Positions 7,355 to 14,188 of a stretch of 14,188 bases of DNA are shown here, piece after piece; within the stretch, counting starts at the first letter, position 1, and the number at the start of each line of letters is the position of its first letter. The stretch comes from Ruminococcus sp. (GTDB lineage Bacteria; Bacillota; Clostridia; Oscillospirales; Ruminococcaceae). The DNA is taken from contig JAFYET010000380.1 in NCBI GenBank assembly GCA_017544125.1, forward strand, positions 1-14,188. The letters are read 5' to 3'. The notes under the pieces are model-generated. The model was given only the letters and a program-made list of their open reading frames with translations. It searched no databases and was not told the DNA's origin. The translations under genes were made by a program, and so were the position numbers.

Positions 7355-7383
7355 TTGAAAATATCCGGAAACTGTGCTATAAT
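7355..7383 (+). promoter_or_regulatory. Sigma-A promoter of the surface-protein operon
   Basis: TTGAAA (7355-7360) and TATAAT (7378-7383) with a 17-nt spacer: five of six and six of six matches to consensus. The transcript should start near 7390, leaving a leader of about 65 nt. Confidence 0.85.
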
Positions 7384-7389
7384 AAAATA

Positions 7390-7444
7390 GAGTAACTGTA
7401 TTCTTTAGGGGCATAGTCTGCCCTTTTGAGAAAAGCCCGAAGGT
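7390..7444 (+). promoter_or_regulatory. Untranslated leader with a small hairpin
   Basis: GGGCA (7409-7413) pairs with TGCCC (7419-7423), followed by TTTT, and CTTTT-GAG-AAAAG (7423-7435) can form a competing stem. GCCC at 7435-7438 could also compete for GGGC. This may be an attenuator-like leader or only incidental structure; I recognise no known riboswitch class. Confidence 0.3.
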
Positions 7445-7451
7445 GAGGTGA
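7445..7451 (+). promoter_or_regulatory. Ribosome binding site selecting GTG 7457
   Basis: GAGGTGA lies 5 nt before GTG 7457. The in-frame GTG at 7448 sits inside this site and cannot use it. Confidence 0.7.
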
Positions 7452-7456
7452 GTGCG

Positions 7457-8521
7457 GTGGGTGACAGGGAAGTAAATGATAAGGATATCATGGCGCAGGC
7501 AGAGAAAAATGCCGATGAGCGCATAAAAGCCCTTAAGGAAGAAAACAGCAGGCGCAAAAAGGCACTTATCAAGATCGCCGCCATGGGTGCGCTCACTATC
7601 ATCATCATGGTGCTTGCGACTATTGCGTGGTTCTCGATGAACAGCGAGGTCACGGCTGAGGGTATGTCGGTAAAGTCGGCATCTATGCCCTTTGAGCTGG
7701 AGACCGAGGGCGATAAGGGGCTATATGACAGCCTGCTTGATGAGACGGTCTCGGGCTACGGCGATGATTCCACCACCGCAGGCAGCGCCGGTATCAAATG
7801 GCGGCTGACAAAGAATGAATCAGAGCTCAACAACGTCTATGACGGCGAGGGTGAGCCCGATATGAGCCAGATAACCAGGCACGATTCAAGCGACTACGGC
7901 TTGAAGCCCGGCGACAGCGGCTCGATATACTTCTATATAAAGCCTAATGTGGAAAGTGAACTGAATATCAGGCTCAGTATGGCGGTCACAGGCTATAAGG
8001 CAACATTCGCCCCTGGTGATGATGATATATACTATAAAACAGATGATGCACTCACCGAGGTGGAGAACGATACGGTAAAAGCCCTGCTCTCACGGCATAT
8101 ATGCTTTTTCTATGTGGGTGATGATAACAAAAAACACCTGCTTACCGATGAGGGCTTTAACGTAAAGGTGTCTGAAAGAACAAAGGTTACGCTTTACTGG
8201 GTGTGGCCTGCTACCCTTAAGGAGATAATTGAAGGGGATATCGAGGGGCTTGATGATGAGACGGCTGCAAACGAAGTCAGAAGGGCGTTCTTTGAAAAGC
8301 CCGAGGAGTTTTTAAAGACCCTTGGTAATGAGCCGCTTGATGAGTTCAGGGTAGAGAGCATGGAAGATAAGGCTGCACAGGACGCAGCAATAGAGAGCAA
8401 GCTCAGCCTCGTTTCGGGAAGGAATTACAGCAAATACGGCGCTATGTATGACGATGCCGACCAGGCAGTGGGCGATAATGTAAACTACATTCTCGCCGAG
8501 CTGAGTGCAGACGGCGGCTGA
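7457..8521 (+). CDS. TasA/CalY-like surface fibre protein 1
   Basis: 354 residues from GTG 7457; GTG 7448 is the longer alternative and ATG 7490 a weaker downstream one. The first 36 residues are highly charged and look helical or coiled-coil. A membrane segment follows (about 37-58) and ends in AWFSMN, the aromatic AWF seen just after the signal segment in many TasA/camelysin-like proteins. The exported part contains YGLKPGDSGSIYFYI (147-161), resembling the LKPGD strand of TasA, then TLYWVWP (245-251) and a C-terminal YDDADQAVGDNVNYI (331-345). The known family forms extracellular biofilm fibres processed by the signal peptidase SipW. Here the long cytoplasmic N-terminus is unusual and could mean that the protein stays anchored. 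Assignment rests on motifs, not overall similarity. It is first in the operon. Confidence 0.6.
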   Translation: MGDREVNDKDIMAQAEKNADERIKALKEENSRRKKALIKIAAMGALTIIIMVLATIAWFSMNSEVTAEGMSVKSASMPFELETEGDKGLYDSLLDETVSGYGDDSTTAGSAGIKWRLTKNESELNNVYDGEGEPDMSQITRHDSSDYGLKPGDSGSIYFYIKPNVESELNIRLSMAVTGYKATFAPGDDDIYYKTDDALTEVENDTVKALLSRHICFFYVGDDNKKHLLTDEGFNVKVSERTKVTLYWVWPATLKEIIEGDIEGLDDETAANEVRRAFFEKPEEFLKTLGNEPLDEFRVESMEDKAAQDAAIESKLSLVSGRNYSKYGAMYDDADQAVGDNVNYILAELSADGG

Positions 8522-8537
8522 TTTAGAATTACACAAA

Positions 8538-8543
8538 AGGGGG
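8538..8543 (+). promoter_or_regulatory. Ribosome binding site before ATG 8554
   Basis: AGGGGG is part of a longer AAAAGGGGGTG run and lies 10 nt before ATG 8554. The alternative in-frame GTG at 8545 is only 1 nt away from it, too close to be used. Confidence 0.6.
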
Positions 8544-8553
8544 TGTGACAGCT

Positions 8554-9279
8554 ATGAGGCTTGTGAATAGTATATACGGCAGGTTTAAAGGGCTGCGCAC
8601 CCGTGATAAGGTCAAGGTGGTGCTGGCAGCGACAATGACGGCGGCATTTCTGGCGGCAGCGCCCGCTGTTGCATGGTTTGCCAATCAGAAAAGGCTCGCC
8701 ACTATGGCGAAGATAGATTCCCCCTCAAAGCTCTCGCTGAAAGCGGGTGCGGGCGATGATATCATACAGTTTAAAATGTCAGGCATAGATATAAGAGACG
8801 GCAGCCCGCAGGATTTCATCTTCTGCGTTGAGGGTGAGGATATAAGCAAGTATAAGCTCCAGCTCGCCCATACGACCAATATCAATTTCAGCTACAGCAT
8901 ATATAAGGCTAAGGAGGCTGAAACGGGCATACCCTATGTGCCGCTTGAGGGCGATACCATATACTATAAAAAGCAGGGCGATGCCATACCGATATCATCG
9001 GTCAACGGCACGGCTGATACTTACTCTTCACGTACCCTCGGCACAGATTCTTATGAGGAACCAAGCTATAAGTCTACTGATAAAAGGCAGAGGTTTGCCG
9101 AGCCGCTCTACTGGCAGACAAATGAAGCAATAATCGCAAACGATGCCGATTATGATGAGCTTGATGATGATACCTCGGCTTTCAGGAACTACTATGTGCT
9201 TGAAGTCAGCTGGGGCGCAGATGTAACAAATAATAAAGAGACGGATATGATATACCTCACAGCGCAGGTGGCGCAGTAA
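8554..9279 (+). CDS. TasA/CalY-like surface fibre protein 2
   Basis: 241 residues from ATG 8554. A basic start (through about residue 21) precedes a hydrophobic segment (22-40) ending PAVAWFANQ. AVA before WF is a plausible signal-peptidase site and gives the same AWF landmark as protein 1. The exported part is mainly beta-like, with SPQDFIFCVEGED (84-96), FAEPLYWQT (181-189) and a C-terminal FRNYYVLEVSW (210-220) followed by KETDMIYLTAQ (228-238). A strongly acidic patch lies at 198-206. The 32-nt gap after protein 1 has no terminator, so the genes share a transcript. It is shorter than protein 1 but similarly organised, which suggests a pair of related subunits of one structure. No enzyme motif is visible. 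Confidence 0.6.
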   Translation: MRLVNSIYGRFKGLRTRDKVKVVLAATMTAAFLAAAPAVAWFANQKRLATMAKIDSPSKLSLKAGAGDDIIQFKMSGIDIRDGSPQDFIFCVEGEDISKYKLQLAHTTNINFSYSIYKAKEAETGIPYVPLEGDTIYYKKQGDAIPISSVNGTADTYSSRTLGTDSYEEPSYKSTDKRQRFAEPLYWQTNEAIIANDADYDELDDDTSAFRNYYVLEVSWGADVTNNKETDMIYLTAQVAQ

Positions 9280-9290
9280 AAACACTAAGA

Positions 9291-9296
9291 AAGGAG
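9291..9296 (+). promoter_or_regulatory. Ribosome binding site selecting GTG 9304
   Basis: AAGGAG lies 7 nt before GTG 9304 but only 1 nt before ATG 9298, so GTG is the likelier start. Confidence 0.75.
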
Positions 9297-9303
9297 AATG
9301 GCA

Positions 9304-10302
9304 GTGAATAAGCTAACTAAAGCCTTAAAAAAGCACTGGATAACCCTGTGGCTTGTTGTCGCTGCTCTTTCTCTTGCGATAGTGGCTGCATTTGCAATAT
9401 ATACCAGGATAACCATTGCAAAAAGAGTTATCTCCACCCAGGCGGGTGTTAACAGCCTTTTCAGCTCTGATCATATGAATTCCACGATGATGAAGGTCAT
9501 TGAGCCTATGATGAATAACTCCCGTGATGCCGAGGTGCCTGTATATGTGTTCAACTACGCATACCCCAAGGAGTCGGTCTACAGAGAGGACGAGACGGAG
9601 TATGAGCTTAGCGCCTCGATAGGCAAGCTGGACCTGAACGATAACTTTACCCCCCTGAGCGGTGATAAGCTCACAGCTCTCGGTGCTATGAATTACAGTA
9701 TAACCCATAACACAAGCGGTGAGAGCTTCAAGTTCGGTACAGGCGGCAGCGCATCATATACCTTCAAAGACCGCACGATCGCCGGTGGTGCGCCGAATTT
9801 TGACCAGTTCACGCTGGTGTTTGATAAAAACGAGGTCAGCAGCTCCCCGAACGGTTACTGTATGAAGCTGGTGGCTACCCCCTATAACAGCGACCTTCCG
9901 GTGCTTACGGGGTATGTTATGGTAAGGTATTCAAAGCAGGCGAATACAGGCTGGTCGGGCGCTCTTGAAGAGATAGATGCCGATAAGGAAGATGACTATG
10001 ACGGCTATAACTACTACCTCGAGGGCAACGGCAAGGGCAGGCTCACCTTCCGGTGGAATGCCCAAAAGCTGGCGATAAACCCCGATTTTCTGAATAACCC
10101 TAACAATTCATTCTCGGGTACTGTGTCAGAGCCCGATGCAAACGGTATGTCAGAGCTTACGATAAATGTTGATTCGGCAAATGTCAACAGGTATGAGATA
10201 CAGTTTTATAAAGTCGATTCAAAGAATTACAGCTATTCACATACAGATGTTGAGCACTACCTGCCCGACACCGACCCTACTGACTGGGTGCCTGATGAGT
10301 AA
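9304..10302 (+). CDS. Exported single-span protein 3 of the surface operon
   Basis: 332 residues from GTG 9304 (ATG 9298 would add two). A short basic N-terminus leads to one long hydrophobic helix (about 12-33), followed by an exported domain. There is no AWF motif, unlike the two preceding products, and no AxA signal-peptidase site, so it may remain a type II membrane protein. Beta-like stretches include VPVYVFNYAYP (78-88), an Asp/Glu-rich loop (222-233) and a Tyr-rich stretch after it. The C-terminus is acidic and Pro-rich (YLPDTDPTDWVPDE, 319-332). I do not recognise a family. Position in the operon (24 nt after protein 2, 46 nt before the giant protein) suggests an anchor, base or minor subunit of the same surface structure; that is inference. 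Confidence 0.6.
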   Translation: MNKLTKALKKHWITLWLVVAALSLAIVAAFAIYTRITIAKRVISTQAGVNSLFSSDHMNSTMMKVIEPMMNNSRDAEVPVYVFNYAYPKESVYREDETEYELSASIGKLDLNDNFTPLSGDKLTALGAMNYSITHNTSGESFKFGTGGSASYTFKDRTIAGGAPNFDQFTLVFDKNEVSSSPNGYCMKLVATPYNSDLPVLTGYVMVRYSKQANTGWSGALEEIDADKEDDYDGYNYYLEGNGKGRLTFRWNAQKLAINPDFLNNPNNSFSGTVSEPDANGMSELTINVDSANVNRYEIQFYKVDSKNYSYSHTDVEHYLPDTDPTDWVPDE

Positions 10303-10348
10303 ACAGCACCAGTGATAAACTATCCCGGATAAGAAATGTGGTGATGAT

Positions 10349-13300
10349 ATGAAACACTTAAAGCACAGAACGAATAAGACCTTTAAGAAGGCGGTGGCTT
10401 TCGTTACTTCTGTAACGATGCTTGCGTCAAGTTTGTGCTTCCCTGAAATAAGTGAAGATATCATCGGCATATTTGATTCCCTTACCGCCAGCGCTGATAC
10501 CTCCACGGTATATACCGAGGAGCTGGCTAACCTTAAGGAACTTTATGAGTTTTCAAAGAAATACCACGATGACCCTGCCGCATATGCAAGATATAACCTC
10601 GTCATAACCTTTGATACCAGCGAGGGCGGCAATGAGATAACAAGCACCAAGACCTTTGACGGCGAAACGCTGACCTGGTACCCCTTAGGCACAAAGAACG
10701 CCCCCTTCAACGGGCGTGTGGTAATCGCTATAACCAAGGGCACAACACAGTCAATAGTCGCCAATGCCCCGATATTCGGCTATATCACCGACTCGGTGGA
10801 GATAGTTAACGTTAACCCCGATAATAATAAATACACCTTCCAGGATATCACGCTTATGAGGACAGAGGCGGGCGATTCGCCGCTGTTCGCAGAACACGTT
10901 GTCCACGACGGCGACAGCTCGTCTACCCCCGCAACCTGGTCGCTCAACGTTCAGGCGGCAGCTTCCTATGCGGGCATTATCGGCACAGTGGGCGGCAGCA
11001 GCGCAGATACAGCTGTCAGCATTGATCTGAGGCTCGATGAGTCGGCTGATATATCAACGGCTGATAACGCAGGCCTTGTATGCGGCACGATATGTGAGAA
11101 TTCGTCTGTTAAGGTCAATTTCTTGACATCAACCAGCGTAAATTCCGTCAACGTCACCTCTACCGACGGCGCAGCAGGCGGCTTTGTGGGCGAGATGAAG
11201 AACGGTTCAAGCCTCGATATAATCACAAACGGCGTGTACGATGTTTCCTCCGCTTCAAGAGCTGTTACGGGCAAGGCCTATGCAGGCGGTCTTGCAGGTA
11301 AGAACGACCGTGGTACTGTAAGGATTCTTACTGCCCAGACAAGCGGCGATAATACGACATATACCGAGAATACCTATGAGGCGCTGGGTACAGTAACCGC
11401 TGCCGACGGCGCAGCAGGCGGCGTGTTCGGCTATTTCAAGGTAAGAAACGACGATAACCGCTTCTCTCCCGATTACTACCGCAGCACCGATGGCTGTATC
11501 CTCGGTGGTAAGACCGCAGGCGCTCTTGTGGGCGAGCTTGACGGCAACGGCGTCGATATTTCATACTCGGGCACGTCCGATTCAGAAAGGCTTGCTGTAA
11601 AATCTCAGGCAGCAGGCTCTCACACCACCTACGGCGGTATAGTGGGCAGCTATGCAAACAGCAGCCTTGCAAAGTCATTTACCGTGCAGCATACCGATGT
11701 TACCGTAAGCGGCGGCGGTGCCACTAACTACGGCGGCGCTGTGGGTGCGCTTGGCGGCAGCAGTGCTGTGTATGTTTATGCTGATGACTTTACCCTTAAA
11801 TCTACAGGCAATGTCAATAACTGCTCTTACTTCGGCGGCGTTGTGGGTACAGCGGGCAGTAAAGGCAGTATGCTTGACATAGGCAACATCAAGATAACTA
11901 CCACCAATAAATATAAGGGCGGCGGCGTTGTGGGTCAGCTGAGTGCAGGTGTGCTTCGCCTAAGCGGCACTACCGACCTTCTAAATGCAGAGGCTTCCTC
12001 CGGCGGTCAGCTGGTGGGCGAGCGCAAGAATGCCCTCGTCTATGCCCTTGGCAACGGCGAAGATGCACAAGGCACTTCCTACGGCACAGGCTGGCGCTTT
12101 GTAAGGTCAAATGGCGATGCGGCGGTCGATGATATAGGCGTTTGGGGCGAGGTCGTCAGAATAGATGGTGTCGAGAGCGGCATAATAACCTATGACCCGA
12201 CAGCCCATACAGCAACGGTCGCAGCAGCGGTCACGGCAATGACTTCGCCGACCGACTTTGTTAAAACCGCACTCAATATGCAGCTTAATGACGGGGCTAA
12301 TGAGGGCGCTCTTTGCTTTGCAGAAAAGTCAGCCCCCTCCAAGAGGTCTGAGCTGCTTGCAAATAAAACACTCACCCTGTCGGGTACTATCGATCTGGCA
12401 GGCACGGGTATAACAGGCTTTATGCGTGACGGCGCAATAAACGGCGATACTGCCGAGATAAAATACTTTACAGGCAAGCTCAGCGGCAGCTCAGATGCCA
12501 CTGTCAAGCTGGCAGTGGGTGAGCGCTACGGCGTTTATTCCGGCAGCGCTAACGGCAGAGGCGCTATACACCGCCATAAATTCGCAGGTCTTTTCTCACG
12601 TACAGGCGACGGCGCAGAGCTTTCGGATATAACCATTGACGGCTATATGAATATCAGGGCATCGTCTAATGATCTGGATATCGGCGGCGCTGTGGCATAC
12701 CTTGAAAACGCTGCTACCCTTACCAACGTCAAGGCTGTAGAGACTATCAACTATGATAACCTCACAACACCTACTGCTCACCGTGTGGGCGGCCTTGTGG
12801 GCAGGACGAACTGCTCGGCAGGCAAGAATGTTGTGATACAGGGCTCCTCGGCTGACAGCAAGGTGCTTGTGGCACCGACTATCAACATGGGCGGCACGGG
12901 TGTGAGCAACGTAAATAACGATGATACAAACAAGACTGTCTATCAGGCAGTGGGCGGCGTTATAGGTTATATCGCCAATACCAAAAAGGCGACTACAACT
13001 GTCAAGAACATCACCCTCAGTGCTAAGGTCGATGCATCAGCTGCATCAGAAGCGGGCTATGTTTCCACGGCAGGGCTTATTGCGGATATAGCATATTATG
13101 AAAACTTCGGGACTGACACAAGAACTCTCGACCTTGCCGATATCGACATTAAGGATACTATTATAAAGAACAATGCTTCTAACGCCTCGGGCGGCATTCT
13201 CGGCTACCGCTGGCCGGGTACTGATGTTACATTCAGTAATGTCAAGCTCATATCGGGCGACGGCACAAATGAGCTTAACACCAAGGCAAAGTTTATAGGC

Positions 13301-14188
13301 GGTCTTGTCTATAAGGCAACAGGCAGATGGACGGTAGGCTCAAAGGGCTTGGATATAAGCTCACTTGCAATAATGAAAGGTACTTCTGCGGCAGCGCCCA
13401 CCTCGCTCGGCATGATAGTTCATGACGGGTATATAGTAGACGGCGGCAATACCTGCGGCATATTCCTTGAAATGACAGCTTCTGACAGCTACAACCTTGC
13501 ATCGGGAATGATTGTCCCCACAATGAGTAAGAATTATGACGAGCTGGTCTATGCGCTTTCCAAGGACGCAGCAAGTGTGCTCACAAATGATACTGCGGGC
13601 GTTATCTCCTACAGAACAAACGGCGCATACAGCATGAACGGCGCAGGCACAAGAAACAGCTATAATAATGTATATAACAAGACTGTAGTCAATAACCGTT
13701 CGAGATACTATTATAATGCAGACAGCGTTTCCTACGCTGCCTCCACCGAGAACGGCTATAAGCTGCTTTACTGGAGCCTTAACCGCTATGCAGCATCAAA
13801 CCTTAAGAGGTGCTTTACTAACCCCTTTGCAACAGATATCATCACAGGCACCTTCAATCTTAAGGGCATCTCCTATTATCCTATAGATATCAGCAAAAAG
13901 GTAACTATAAGTGATGCAAGCATACAGTTCTGGAATGACAATATCGAAAAAACTGAGACGGCTTCCGATACAAAGCGCTCCACCAGGAGCAGCAGCACAC
14001 AGCATTATCTTATGCACATGGGTCTGTTCAGAAACGTCACTTCGACAGTTGAAACTACGGGCAATATCACCCTGTATGGTACAGTCGGTGTTGACAACGT
14101 TTATTCCGGCGCACTCATAAACGGCAAGCTGACAGGCTCGCTGATAACCTCGGCGAATAAGACTATAACCCTCGGCTACTACCTCCAA
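10349..14188 (+). CDS. Giant secreted GGxVG-repeat protein, likely beta-solenoid adhesin (partial)
   Basis: The frame from ATG 10349 is open to the window edge: 1280 codons without a stop, so the 3' end is missing. GGTGAT (10340-10345) before the ATG fits the 3' part of the Shine-Dalgarno consensus. The N-terminus is basic (MKHLKHRTNKTFKK), then hydrophobic to about residue 31, with a plausible cleavage at TASA/D near residue 49. A mixed domain follows (about 50-205). From 208 to 557 a glycine motif of the type [A/Y/F]GGxVG occurs 11 times, usually 33-38 residues apart. A non-repeating stretch (about 558-744) separates this from a second block (745-988) with seven more. A Tyr/Asn/Ser-rich region follows, and a weaker copy (YSGALING) appears near 1252. 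The pattern resembles GLUG-type and other beta-solenoid surface proteins. Likely role: long extracellular stalk or adhesin working with the three upstream proteins. The binding target and wall-anchoring signal are not visible. Confidence 0.72.
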   Translation, partial: MKHLKHRTNKTFKKAVAFVTSVTMLASSLCFPEISEDIIGIFDSLTASADTSTVYTEELANLKELYEFSKKYHDDPAAYARYNLVITFDTSEGGNEITSTKTFDGETLTWYPLGTKNAPFNGRVVIAITKGTTQSIVANAPIFGYITDSVEIVNVNPDNNKYTFQDITLMRTEAGDSPLFAEHVVHDGDSSSTPATWSLNVQAAASYAGIIGTVGGSSADTAVSIDLRLDESADISTADNAGLVCGTICENSSVKVNFLTSTSVNSVNVTSTDGAAGGFVGEMKNGSSLDIITNGVYDVSSASRAVTGKAYAGGLAGKNDRGTVRILTAQTSGDNTTYTENTYEALGTVTAADGAAGGVFGYFKVRNDDNRFSPDYYRSTDGCILGGKTAGALVGELDGNGVDISYSGTSDSERLAVKSQAAGSHTTYGGIVGSYANSSLAKSFTVQHTDVTVSGGGATNYGGAVGALGGSSAVYVYADDFTLKSTGNVNNCSYFGGVVGTAGSKGSMLDIGNIKITTTNKYKGGGVVGQLSAGVLRLSGTTDLLNAEASSGGQLVGERKNALVYALGNGEDAQGTSYGTGWRFVRSNGDAAVDDIGVWGEVVRIDGVESGIITYDPTAHTATVAAAVTAMTSPTDFVKTALNMQLNDGANEGALCFAEKSAPSKRSELLANKTLTLSGTIDLAGTGITGFMRDGAINGDTAEIKYFTGKLSGSSDATVKLAVGERYGVYSGSANGRGAIHRHKFAGLFSRTGDGAELSDITIDGYMNIRASSNDLDIGGAVAYLENAATLTNVKAVETINYDNLTTPTAHRVGGLVGRTNCSAGKNVVIQGSSADSKVLVAPTINMGGTGVSNVNNDDTNKTVYQAVGGVIGYIANTKKATTTVKNITLSAKVDASAASEAGYVSTAGLIADIAYYENFGTDTRTLDLADIDIKDTIIKNNASNASGGILGYRWPGTDVTFSNVKLISGDGTNELNTKAKFIGGLVYKATGRWTVGSKGLDISSLAIMKGTSAAAPTSLGMIVHDGYIVDGGNTCGIFLEMTASDSYNLASGMIVPTMSKNYDELVYALSKDAASVLTNDTAGVISYRTNGAYSMNGAGTRNSYNNVYNKTVVNNRSRYYYNADSVSYAASTENGYKLLYWSLNRYAASNLKRCFTNPFATDIITGTFNLKGISYYPIDISKKVTISDASIQFWNDNIEKTETASDTKRSTRSSSTQHYLMHMGLFRNVTSTVETTGNITLYGTVGVDNVYSGALINGKLTGSLITSANKTITLGYYLQ
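10970..12019 (+). repeat. GGxVG repeat block 1 (11 units)
   Basis: Motif copies start at protein residues 208, 241, 276, 312, 356, 390, 428, 461, 495, 524 and 551, with spacings 33, 35, 36, 44, 34, 38, 33, 34, 29 and 27. Examples are AGGFVG, AGGLAG, YGGIVG, YGGAVG, FGGVVG and GGGVVG. Between motifs the sequence alternates polar and hydrophobic residues as expected for short beta strands. The period fits one or two turns of a beta-solenoid. Confidence 0.75.
12581..13312 (+). repeat. GGxVG repeat block 2 (7 units)
   Basis: Copies begin at residues 745 (FAGLF), 778 (IGGAVA), 813 (VGGLVG), 868 (VGGVIG), 907 (TAGLIA), 947 (SGGILG) and 983 (IGGLVY). Spacings are 33, 35, 55, 39, 40 and 36. Units are more diverged and longer than in block 1. 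A pattern such as LSDITIDG or LTNVKAVE often follows, typical of a strand after the glycine turn. Confidence 0.65.

Noticed and set aside
7390..7456. Known riboswitch such as c-di-GMP in the surface-operon leader
   Set aside because: The leader is short and lacks the conserved core of the classes I can recognise; only small stems are present.
10960..13320. CRISPR-like or DNA-level tandem repeats
   Set aside because: The repetition is in the protein motif; most DNA units differ and there are no identical repeats with unique spacers.
13796..14188. Minus-strand frame running off the right edge
   Set aside because: The + strand frame of the giant protein is open throughout and continuous with its signal peptide. 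The antisense frame shows no recognisable feature.

Overview
The window looks like chromosome of a gut-type Oscillospiraceae/Ruminococcus-like Firmicute. Reasons: strong AGGAGG-type ribosome binding sites, GTG and TTG starts, sigma-A promoters close to consensus, GC-stem plus T-tract terminators, frequent ATA isoleucine codons at moderate GC, and a secreted GH5 glycosidase. This is inference; there is no rRNA or other taxonomic marker. All convincing genes lie on the + strand. I saw no tRNA, rRNA, CRISPR array, transposase or phage gene.

Layout. (1) 1-86 is the 3' end of an unknown membrane-protein gene, closed by a terminator (85-133). (2) 134-386 is an intergenic stretch crowded with hairpins and a TAATGCA heptamer repeat. 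(3) 387-4291 is a two-gene unit with a 4-nt overlap: a GtrB/CsbB-type polyprenyl-phosphate glycosyltransferase and a YfhO-family multispan protein. By analogy with CsbB-YfhO and GtlA-GtlB it probably decorates a cell-surface polymer. A terminator follows at 4299-4329. (4) 4358-7221 is a four-gene operon behind a perfect TTGACA-17-TATAAT promoter: a membrane-anchored SH3-like protein (start corrected to TTG 4421), a YgjP/M48-type zinc metallopeptidase, a small unknown protein and a GH5-like lipoprotein glycosidase. A 10-bp-stem terminator closes it. (5) From 7355 to the right edge is a second operon behind a TTGAAA-17-TATAAT promoter, insulated upstream by two successive terminators. It encodes three single-span exported proteins and then a very large signal-peptide protein (at least 1280 residues) that runs off the window.

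The last operon is the most interesting part. Its first two products resemble the TasA/CalY (camelysin) biofilm-fibre family: an 'AWF' sequence just after the membrane segment, an LKPGD motif in the first, and WVWP or YW motifs. The third has a similar layout but no AWF. The fourth carries at least 18 copies of a [A/Y/F/V/I]GGxVG motif spaced about 35 residues apart in two blocks, which suggests a long beta-solenoid stalk or adhesin. Together they look like a little-described surface fibre or adhesin assembly. No SipW-type signal peptidase or sortase is visible here, so the locus probably continues to the right.
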